A stretch of DNA of 26,857 nucleotides from JBKBUF01 sp046290815 (GTDB lineage: Bacteria > Bacteroidota > Bacteroidia > Cytophagales > Cytophagaceae): contig JBKBUF010000043.1 of NCBI GenBank assembly GCA_046290815.1, positions 1-26,857 on the forward strand, written 5' to 3'. This document shows, piece after piece, positions 21,266 to 26,857 of this stretch. The position numbers and the translations under genes are program-made. A model generated the notes under the pieces. That model did no database searches and was not told where the DNA came from. It saw only the letters and a program-made list of their open reading frames with translations. Each line of letters begins with the position of its first letter. Position 1 is the first letter of the stretch.

Positions 21266-21333
21266 GAGCCGCTAGAGTTTATAATGCTTTATTTCAGCAA
21301 CTTAATACTATTCTAGCGGCTCTGTAGCGGCTC
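21266..21333. repeat. Iteron cluster / candidate origin (B)
   Basis: The 9-mer TAGCGGCTC occurs at 21314-21322 and 21325-21333, and inverted at 21266-21274 (GAGCCGCTA), around a T/A-rich 39-bp stretch. A partial copy (GTGGCTC) lies near 21338. The right group encodes the last residues of the primase (SEPLQSR). The sequence is unlike A's 9-mers but position, spacing and orientation are alike. Confidence 0.6.
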
Positions 21334-24021
21334 ACTGGTGGCTCTTACTTTTAACTCTGCTATCTGATTGGTAAGGTTTTCTTTTATTCTTTTCCGCAAG
21401 GCTTCGTAGTTGTCCCAGTAGGCTATCTTATATCTAAAACCTTTATTTGCAAAACCGTTCTGCTGGATATATTCCAGTTCGGTTAGGTTCTGTAGGTAGC
21501 GGTTTATCTGGGCTTTGCTGATGTGAAGGCCTTGCCTTACTTCCCGTTGGGTAAATTCTACTTTGCTGTAATTGTCTTTGTAGTTCTTCTGTAAATAGCT
21601 TTTCAGGTTTTCAAAAAACTGTCTTAAACTGCCGTCCAGTTCGTCCACTTTCAGCACAATGCTTTCAAACATTATTTCAATGGCAGTTTCCACGTCTCCT
21701 ATTTCTGCTATCAGTTTTCCCTGCTCTGTTTTCTTTCTTTGATACTGGTTTATCAGGGTAACCATTTTTATAAAATTCTGGAACAGGTCGTTCAACCGTC
21801 TGATTTTATGGGCTTCTTCCGGCAGCTGTATTTTTTCGGCAAAAGGGTTTATGACTTCTCTGGCTTCTATTATCCTGATTAGGTTCTGGATAAATGTCTT
21901 TGCCTTTTGCTCTTCTTTGCTGTCTATTTTCCCTGATGCCTTGGCGTTTTGGTACTGGATGATTCTTTTGGTCTGCTCCATGCTTTCGTCAACAGCTATA
22001 AGGAAAACACGGCTCATATTGTCCTCATATACTTCGCCTTTGGTGGTGCAGCTCATGGAGGCTATCGGGCCGCTTACCACTTTTTCACCGCCTGTAATGC
22101 TTCCGTTTTCCAGTTTGATTGATACACTGCTCCGGAGTTCTCCGGAACTTTGCAGTTCCCTGAATGCCATTTCTGCATCTTCGCTCAGGCCGTCCACATC
22201 TTCAATGATTAATAGCCTGTTGGTAAAGTAGTTTTTAGGGTAGTTGTAAAGTGCTTTGTCTGATATTCTTGTAAACCGTGTAACGCTTTCCTGTGGGATG
22301 CAGTCGCTTACCTGCCGTACTATCTTGGTTTTTCCGCTTCCTGAACTGCCTTGTATAAGTGAGTGCAGAGGGTCTTTCATTTTATAGCTGATGGCTATGA
22401 GCATTAAAAATATTCTGTTGCGCTCCTCGCCTACTATGCCCGTTTTTCCCAGCATTTCATTGAGCCGTTTGATTACCCTTGGTTTCTTCAGGAAGTTTTC
22501 CAGTTCGGTTCTTTCTTTGAGGGTAAAAAAGTGCTGTGTTGGCTGTGGCCCCTGCCCTGCTTTGTTTTCTCCCTGTTCGCTTTCCCTGAAGGTTTCTGCA
22601 AGTTCGGTCAGCCTGTAAATATCCTTCTCCATTAAATCTTTCCTGATTTGCAGTTTTTCTGATACGTCTTTGCATAGCCTTTCTACTTGCTTATCCTCAT
22701 ATAAATCAACCTTATTCCGGCTCTTGAAGCCCTGTTTGTTCTCCACGCTCAGCATGATTTTAAGGTGGTCAAGCTGTTTGGGCAGCCCTCCCAGTATGTA
22801 GTAAGTGGCTGTTTCGGTGGCGTATATGATTTTATTAGGGTTGCTTGTGTTTAGGTTTGCATTGGGCTTTGCTTCTTGCTCAACCATTGGTTTTACTGTT
22901 GATTCGGAAGATTGTATCTTTTCTTTTTCATTTGATTGTTCAGATGAAAGAAGAAAGGTTCTGTTTTCTATGAGGTGTAAAAATATTTCCGGTTGATGGG
23001 CTTGCAGGGTTTCGTTTACATCTTTGCAGGGCAGTTCTATTTTACTAAAACTCACGCCTGGCATCAATGCTTTTAGCTCGTTGCTGTATTTCGCTGTGGC
23101 CGTGCCACCGGCTTCGTCATTGTCAAAAGCAAAGATGATTTCTTTTAGACTCTTTAACTCTTTGATAGCTTCTACATGCTCAGGAGTGAGTCTGTTTGTG
23201 CCGTAGGCAGCAAGTAAAGTGTATTCTTTGCTTATCGCTTCTATCTGCAATAAACTGGCGGTATCAATTACACTTTCTGTTATGATTAATTTTTCAGTGT
23301 CGGGGTCGGGATATTTCGGATAAAGTCCGGTACTTTCTTTCAGGTAAAAGTGTTTATTATTGTCCTCGTTTACCGTACTGCGGAAGTAAAGGCCTGTAAT
23401 GTGGTTGCCTCTATCCCTTAATGCAAAACTGATACAGTATTTTGCAAAAGGCTTGTAAGCTTGTTCGCCTGTTTTACTTGTTCCCCAAGGGCTTAAGAGG
23501 CCAACAGCAACGCAATTATTAATAAGTGTCTCGTCTTTCCTTGCTCCGTGGTGGAACTGTGCCGTATTATAACCTACTTCTATTCTGGTGGCATCCAGTC
23601 CCCTACCTGCTATATAATCCTGTGCCGGTTTTGAGTTGTGTACCGCATTTTTAAAGTAGGTGAACATGTTCTGCAGTATCTGTTCTCGGCTGATGGTTGG
23701 TTTCACTGTCGGGTTTTCTGGTTTCGTTGTTTTTGCCGGGCTGTTTTCTCCGCCTGAAAGTTCAATGGCCTTTTTAATGGCTTCTGCTTTGGTGCAGTTC
23801 TCTTTATGCATGATAAAATCTATCACGTCCATACTCTTGCCGTGGGTCTTGCAGTTGGAAGAAAAGCAATAAGCTGTATGGGTTTTCCAGTACAGCTGCA
23901 TGCTCGGCGTTTTGTCATCATGAAACGGGCAGCAGATACGGTTGTGCTTATCTGCTTTAAACCCGTAGTGTTTTATCACTTCGGCAAGGGTAAGGCGGCT
24001 TTTGATTTCAGAGATTTCCAT
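21313..24021 (-). CDS. Primase-helicase: CHC2, Toprim, P-loop ATPase (B)
   Basis: This 902-aa protein has a CHC2 finger (C31, H34, C52, C57; CPFHDDKTPS), a Toprim domain with ITESVID (E249) and an intact DxD (D300-N-D302, FDNDEAG), Walker A GSSGSGKT (558-565), Walker B LLIIEDVDG (603-611), and a C-terminal helix-turn-helix segment (TQREVRQGLHISKAQINRY). It differs from A in keeping the Toprim aspartates and in a C-terminal tail encoded by the iterons. It probably starts replication of the excised circle at those iterons. It lies 3 bp after the coiled-coil gene. Confidence 0.9.
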   Translation of the reverse strand: MEISEIKSRLTLAEVIKHYGFKADKHNRICCPFHDDKTPSMQLYWKTHTAYCFSSNCKTHGKSMDVIDFIMHKENCTKAEAIKKAIELSGGENSPAKTTKPENPTVKPTISREQILQNMFTYFKNAVHNSKPAQDYIAGRGLDATRIEVGYNTAQFHHGARKDETLINNCVAVGLLSPWGTSKTGEQAYKPFAKYCISFALRDRGNHITGLYFRSTVNEDNNKHFYLKESTGLYPKYPDPDTEKLIITESVIDTASLLQIEAISKEYTLLAAYGTNRLTPEHVEAIKELKSLKEIIFAFDNDEAGGTATAKYSNELKALMPGVSFSKIELPCKDVNETLQAHQPEIFLHLIENRTFLLSSEQSNEKEKIQSSESTVKPMVEQEAKPNANLNTSNPNKIIYATETATYYILGGLPKQLDHLKIMLSVENKQGFKSRNKVDLYEDKQVERLCKDVSEKLQIRKDLMEKDIYRLTELAETFRESEQGENKAGQGPQPTQHFFTLKERTELENFLKKPRVIKRLNEMLGKTGIVGEERNRIFLMLIAISYKMKDPLHSLIQGSSGSGKTKIVRQVSDCIPQESVTRFTRISDKALYNYPKNYFTNRLLIIEDVDGLSEDAEMAFRELQSSGELRSSVSIKLENGSITGGEKVVSGPIASMSCTTKGEVYEDNMSRVFLIAVDESMEQTKRIIQYQNAKASGKIDSKEEQKAKTFIQNLIRIIEAREVINPFAEKIQLPEEAHKIRRLNDLFQNFIKMVTLINQYQRKKTEQGKLIAEIGDVETAIEIMFESIVLKVDELDGSLRQFFENLKSYLQKNYKDNYSKVEFTQREVRQGLHISKAQINRYLQNLTELEYIQQNGFANKGFRYKIAYWDNYEALRKRIKENLTNQIAELKVRATSEPLQSR

Positions 24022-24024
24022 CCT

Positions 24025-24261
24025 TTAAGATTTCTTTAACAGGTCACTGATTTTGAGCATTTCACTGTTCAGCTCTTTCATGCTGTACTGGATGCTGCCC
24101 AGTTCGCTTAGTATGTCTTCTTTGTCAAAGGATTTCAGCGTCCTTACTTCCAGTTTCTCCCTGATGTTCTGTAGCTGGTACATGCGGGCAAACAGGTTCA
24201 TGCTCTTCAGGGAGAGCTGGCCAAGGTGTTTCTTTAGCTCTTTAGTTGTTGTGTCGCTCAT
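24025..24261 (-). CDS. Small coiled-coil-like protein (B only)
   Basis: This 78-aa charged helical protein (MSDTTTKELKKHLGQLSLKS, then MYQLQNIREKLEVRTLKSFD and MKELNSEMLKISDLLKKS) has heptad-like Leu/Ile spacing and no signal or membrane segment. It sits between the 66-aa gene (12 bp upstream) and the primase (3 bp downstream) and is surely in their operon. Element A has no counterpart. The function is unknown; a replication accessory factor is plausible from context. Confidence 0.7.
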   Translation of the reverse strand: MSDTTTKELKKHLGQLSLKSMNLFARMYQLQNIREKLEVRTLKSFDKEDILSELGSIQYSMKELNSEMLKISDLLKKS

Positions 24262-24273
24262 AGCTTTAGCGGT

Positions 24274-24474
24274 TTAGTCTTGCTGAAGGATTAGTTTTTT
24301 AAGATGGTAAAGGGTTTCGTAACAGTGGACCACTGCTTCCAGGTGCTCCGGCTCGTATTTCAGGAGTAGCACCAGACTGAGCATTGTCCGATCTATAGCC
24401 TTGGCCAGCTCTCCGGCTCCGGCATAGGATTTTAAAAAATCTTCAAGGGTGCGTGGTTGGTTTTTTGATGCCAT
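24274..24474 (-). CDS. Small helical protein, first gene of primase operon (B)
   Basis: This 66-aa protein from the ATG at 24472-24474 starts MASKNQPRTLEDFLKSYAGA and contains AIDRTMLSLVLLLKYEPEHL, homologous to the A protein. The frame runs on to 24582, but codons before this ATG overlap a near-perfect promoter and a palindromic operator, so the shorter start is chosen. It shares operon and position with the A homologue. Function not recognised. Confidence 0.65.
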   Translation of the reverse strand: MASKNQPRTLEDFLKSYAGAGELAKAIDRTMLSLVLLLKYEPEHLEAVVHCYETLYHLKKLILQQD

Positions 24475-24491
24475 AAAAAATATTTTCATTA

Positions 24492-24503
24492 ACCGTTTAC
24501 GGT
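24492..24503. promoter_or_regulatory. Candidate XRE operators between xre and primase operon (B)
   Basis: ACCGTTTACGGT (24492-24503) is a perfect palindrome just downstream of the -7 box. ATTAACCGTTT occurs at 24488-24498 and again at 24551-24561 near the xre side, 63 bp apart, and ACGGT..ACCGT flanks the -7 box. The layout suits a repressor bound at both divergent promoters. Confidence 0.5.
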
Positions 24504-24504
24504 G

Positions 24505-24535
24505 CAAAGATACCGTATGAGTTTTAATATCCAAA
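24505..24535 (-). promoter_or_regulatory. Bacteroidota-type promoter of the primase operon (B)
   Basis: TTTG (24532-24535), 19-bp spacer, TATCTTTG (24505-24512) on the minus strand: a good fit to TTTG/TAnnTTTG, with the same spacing as in element A. Transcription would begin around 24498, about 25 bases before the chosen ATG. Confidence 0.6.
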
Positions 24536-24626
24536 AACTTTACGATTTTTATTAACCGTTTCTGTGTTATATTTTTACACAATAATGATGATTCAGGGCG
24601 TTTTTGAACCTTATAAGACTAAAAAC

Positions 24627-24968
24627 ATGGTAACTTTCGGAAAAAAATTAAGAGAGGCGCGGGAAGCTCAAAGCTTATCCCAACAGGAATTAGCAAAAAA
24701 AATAGGTAGCGTACATACTGTTATAGGGCGATATGAACGGGATGAGATGAAGCCCTCTATAGATGTGGTAAGAGCTTTAGCTGAAGCACTTAATACTACA
24801 GTGGGCTATCTACTTGGCGAATCGGAGGATATGAACCTTCTCAAAGATCCTACTATGCTTAAAAGATTCAATGAGATTAGCGCACTCTCTGAAGAAGATA
24901 AAAAGTGTATCTATACTTTTCTTGATGCCTTCCTTGCTAAAAATAAACTCAACTCCTTATTAAAATGA
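24627..24968 (+). CDS. XRE-family repressor (B)
   Basis: This 113-aa protein starts at MVTFGKKLREAREAQSLSQQ; the frame extends to 24564 but only the shorter form aligns with the A regulator. The HTH (about 5-62: LSQQELAKKIGSVHTVIGRY) and the TVGYLLGESED..DPTMLKRFNEIS tail are conserved. The recognition helix differs (GSVHTV against KTSISV), in line with different operators. Its stop overlaps the start of the TPR gene (ATGA), so both are co-expressed. Confidence 0.88.
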   Translation: MVTFGKKLREAREAQSLSQQELAKKIGSVHTVIGRYERDEMKPSIDVVRALAEALNTTVGYLLGESEDMNLLKDPTMLKRFNEISALSEEDKKCIYTFLDAFLAKNKLNSLLK

Positions 24969-25483
24969 AATCATTTATAGCATTAATTTTTGCGGTTATT
25001 CTTCACATTACTTTTAATACTGAAGCACAAGTCTTAAAAGATACAACTGCTGAAGAGTATTTAAACTTTGGAGAACAATTTATGCAGCAAGAAAATTTTA
25101 ATGCCGCATATTCTGCTTTTGACAAAGCCGTTAAATTAAGTCCTACTGCCAAGCATTATACAAAAAGGGCAATATGTTTAATGTTTTTAAGTCAGATGAA
25201 AGAAGCCTTGCAAGATTTTGACGAAGCCATAAAAATTGATCCAAATTTTGCTGAAGCATATTTATTTAAAGGAAGCATCTATCAGCTAATGGAAGATTAT
25301 GATATTGCAATCAGCCTTTATAGTAAGGCAATAAAAGCTAATCCAAAATATGCTGATGCATATATGATGAGAGGATTATTATTAAGGGTAAATAATAAAA
25401 AAGAAGCCTGCAAAGATTTAAAAAAGGCTGTTGACTTAGGCTCTCATAAAGCACTTAATGCTTATCAAGAAACCTGTAATTAA
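24965..25483 (+). CDS. Secreted TPR-repeat protein (B cargo)
   Basis: This 172-aa protein starts MKSFIALIFAVILHITFNTE with cleavage likely after EAQ. Then come about three tetratricopeptide repeats (residues ~30-160), such as AYSAFDKAVKLSPTAKHYTK and AEAYLFKGSIYQLMEDYDIA. It is probably a periplasmic protein-binding scaffold. It overlaps the xre stop by 4 bp, an unusual pairing of a repressor with an exported protein. Its 3' end overlaps the convergent immunity candidate by 4 bp. It occupies the slot used by the toxin-antitoxin pair in A. Role unknown; it could modulate the tip or its immunity protein. Confidence 0.8.
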   Translation: MKSFIALIFAVILHITFNTEAQVLKDTTAEEYLNFGEQFMQQENFNAAYSAFDKAVKLSPTAKHYTKRAICLMFLSQMKEALQDFDEAIKIDPNFAEAYLFKGSIYQLMEDYDIAISLYSKAIKANPKYADAYMMRGLLLRVNNKKEACKDLKKAVDLGSHKALNAYQETCN

Positions 25484-25860
25484 TTAGACACCTTTTTAAA
25501 ATTCATTTCCTCCGGAATATCTACATTAAATATCAATTCTTCATCTTCCAGTTTAACTGCCCATAAACAACCATTGCATGAGTCAGGGCCTTTATAACCA
25601 AACGTAACCCATTCTCTAAATACGACTTCCGTTTTATGCGACCTAACAGATAACCTCCATTTTCCTTCATTAATTTTAGCAGGCTGATTTTCCTTTTTGT
25701 AATAATGAAAATATGTACTATCTGACTTTAAATCTACATAATGGTCTGCTTCTGGTTCATATGTATTAACGTACCTCCCTGTTATGTCTTCAGGTTTTTT
25801 AACATCTTTACATGTAGCCAAAAGCAGCCCCATAATTAAAACTAACATCCAATTTCTCAT
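25480..25860 (-). CDS. Lipoprotein, candidate immunity to tip B
   Basis: This 126-aa protein starts MRNWMLVLIMGLLLATCKDV, a lipoprotein signal with Cys17 as the lipidation site. The mature part (ITGRYVNTYEPEADHYVDLK, then FHYYKKENQPAKINEGKWRL) looks like a small beta-rich domain of the kind found in many Bacteroidota lipoproteins. It lies 2 bp downstream of the Rhs tip on the same strand, the position of an immunity gene. Membrane anchoring suggests protection in the periplasm. The immunity role is inferred from position only. Confidence 0.65.
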   Translation of the reverse strand: MRNWMLVLIMGLLLATCKDVKKPEDITGRYVNTYEPEADHYVDLKSDSTYFHYYKKENQPAKINEGKWRLSVRSHKTEVVFREWVTFGYKGPDSCNGCLWAVKLEDEELIFNVDIPEEMNFKKVSN

Positions 25861-25862
25861 TC

Positions 25863-26771
25863 CTATTCTGTTGCTGGCTCTTCTTTCTTAAACTTAGAAG
25901 GGTCAATTTTCAATCTAAATGTAAATGTTTGTGAGATTGTAGATAATGGCTTTTCTGTTCCTTCATCCTTCCCATCTCTTTCATAATTACCTCCTATATG
26001 CAGCATTAAAGAATTTCTGGATGTGTAATTAGTAATTGAGACACTAACCCAATTTTCATCATCTGTTGCTGAAACAGATACATTAGCCCCTCCTATAAAA
26101 AACTGTGGAAGATTTGAATCTAAGTGCTTCTCAAGAGATTCCATCCAACCTGCATGGTCAGGACTAAATTCTAATCCAAACCTTGCGCCTTCTTTTTTAA
26201 ATTCAGAATAAGTCATATCCTGAATTTTATCATATAAATCAGTCTGAACTTCTGTTAAAACCCTACCTTGAACAAAAGCATTTGCAAAAGACCCTTTTTC
26301 GCCATAATTAAAGGTTCTATTGTCTTTGCCTGTACCAGTAGCAAATTCATATAACAAGATTGCGACTGTATTATTAGGATTGGTCTTAAATTGGGTCTGT
26401 TTAACTGCTTCGTTTGCTTTCTCTACTCCTGGATAAATAGTCTTTGCAGTCTTAATTAAAGCGGCAGAAGCTGCTGCATCAGCTTTTTGCCTAACTTGTT
26501 GTTCTGTTTGTTTTTTAAGATTATCAGCAGCCCTTTTTAACTTGTCTGTATATTTTTCAAGCTCTCCACCTTCTAAGTCAACACCCCATATTGGAGTATT
26601 TTCTGCAAAAGCATAAGTACTATTCCAAGCAAAACTTGCCGCAAGTGGGTCAACAGATAGGAAACGAGCTAAACGTGGGTCATATATTCTTAAACCATAA
26701 TCCTGAGTCCCTGTTTCCTGGTCATTTTCTTTCCCGTTAAACCCATAACGGTAAGCGCCTGCACAACTTTT
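25863..26771 (-). CDS. Orphan Rhs C-terminal tip B
   Basis: The open frame runs from just after a TGA at 26772-26774. It reads SCAGAYRYGFNGKENDQETG, then IYDPRLARFLSVDP and TYAFAENTPIWGVD (Rhs core end, about residues 1-65), an Ala/Lys/Gln-rich helical stretch, and a C-terminal domain with GKDNRTFNYGEKGSFANAFV and a beta-rich end (VSVSITNYTSRNSLMLHIGG). I do not recognise the toxin family and see no HExxH or nuclease motif. There is no in-frame ATG before about 26357, so the frame is built for fusion to an upstream Rhs shaft. Predicted genes starting near 26357 would miss the Rhs part. Confidence 0.75.
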   Translation of the reverse strand, partial: KSCAGAYRYGFNGKENDQETGTQDYGLRIYDPRLARFLSVDPLAASFAWNSTYAFAENTPIWGVDLEGGELEKYTDKLKRAADNLKKQTEQQVRQKADAAASAALIKTAKTIYPGVEKANEAVKQTQFKTNPNNTVAILLYEFATGTGKDNRTFNYGEKGSFANAFVQGRVLTEVQTDLYDKIQDMTYSEFKKEGARFGLEFSPDHAGWMESLEKHLDSNLPQFFIGGANVSVSATDDENWVSVSITNYTSRNSLMLHIGGNYERDGKDEGTEKPLSTISQTFTFRLKIDPSKFKKEEPATE

Positions 26772-26775
26772 TCAG
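26736..26775 (-). other. Element junction / attachment site (next element end to tip B)
   Basis: The B-type end gttgtgcaggcgcttaccgt joins tatgggtttaacggg (tip B). Shared sequence with the junction at 18618-18660 extends from about 26737 to the window end. The changeover is again within the RYGFNG codons. Confidence 0.6.
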
Positions 26776-26857
26776 CTCGTTTTCAAAGAACTACATACCA
26801 CTTCCCGGCACATTTCAAAAACTCCCCACACCTCTGCTTTCCGCCTGATTTCAAGTT
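26743..26857. mobile_element. Left end of a further B-type element (partial)
   Basis: These bases are identical to 18625-18739, the left end of element B, at an offset of 8118 bp. The array therefore continues beyond the window with an element that has at least the same end. The start of the possible leader peptide region is included but not complete. Confidence 0.75.

Larger units (their letters stand above)
18625..26742. mobile_element. Rhs-targeting integrative element B
   Basis: This diverged relative of element A has the same gene order: end motif, structured non-coding region, recombinase 2, recombinase 1, iterons, primase-helicase, small protein(s), divergent XRE, cargo, immunity candidate, Rhs tip. 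By eye the primase and recombinases are roughly half identical to those of A, whereas tip, immunity and cargo are unrelated. The left-end sequence at 18621-18739 recurs at 26739-26857, giving a unit length of 8118 bp. Confidence 0.85.

Noticed and set aside
85..26742. Conjugative element or complete prophage
   Set aside because: No relaxase, type IV secretion, capsid, terminase or lysis gene is present; the gene set is limited to replication, recombination, regulation and cargo.

Overview
The window looks like DNA from a member of the Bacteroidota. It carries Rhs/YD-repeat C-termini of the Bacteroidota type (RYGFNGKE..IYDPR..SVDP), a TTTG-N19-TAnnTTTG promoter, hardly any Shine-Dalgarno sequences, and low-to-moderate GC. 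No tRNA, rRNA, CRISPR array or conjugation gene was seen. I see no host housekeeping gene; the whole window appears to be a head-to-tail array of integrated mobile elements.

Layout, with the Rhs reading direction on the minus strand. Positions 1-84 are the start of an Rhs C-terminal 'tip' (tip X) that runs off the left edge. Element A1 (about 85-9354) and element A2 (about 9355-18624) are tandem copies of one 9270-bp unit, with no difference in any stretch I compared. Element B (about 18625-26742, 8118 bp) is a diverged relative. From about 26743 to the right edge the sequence repeats the left end of B, so another B-type element probably follows. All four boundaries fall in the same codons of the Rhs core, encoding RYGFNG.

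Each element has the same backbone. A divergent XRE repressor faces a minus-strand operon: a small protein, a large CHC2-zinc/Toprim/P-loop primase-helicase, a cluster of 9-bp iterons around an AT-rich stretch, and two adjacent tyrosine recombinases (one with a full catalytic set, one lacking the first Arg and the box-II His). A structured non-coding region of about 850 bp and a short conserved end sequence follow. The opposite end carries an Rhs tip plus a probable immunity gene. A1/A2 carry an HExxH metallopeptidase-like tip with an exported immunity candidate; B carries an unrecognised tip with a lipoprotein candidate. Cargo beside the XRE gene also differs: a RelE/ParE-type toxin-antitoxin pair, a truncated VapC and a REP/RAYT relic in A; a secreted TPR protein in B.

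Interpretation (inference). These look like satellite-like integrative elements whose attachment site is the conserved Rhs core and whose outer end is itself a promoterless toxin tip. Integration would fuse the incoming tip in frame to a resident Rhs shaft and push the old tip, with its immunity gene, downstream behind the element. Repeated integration would give the stacked tips seen here. The primase-helicase and iterons suggest the excised circle replicates, and the XRE protein probably controls the switch. The N-terminal Rhs shaft itself is not in the window.
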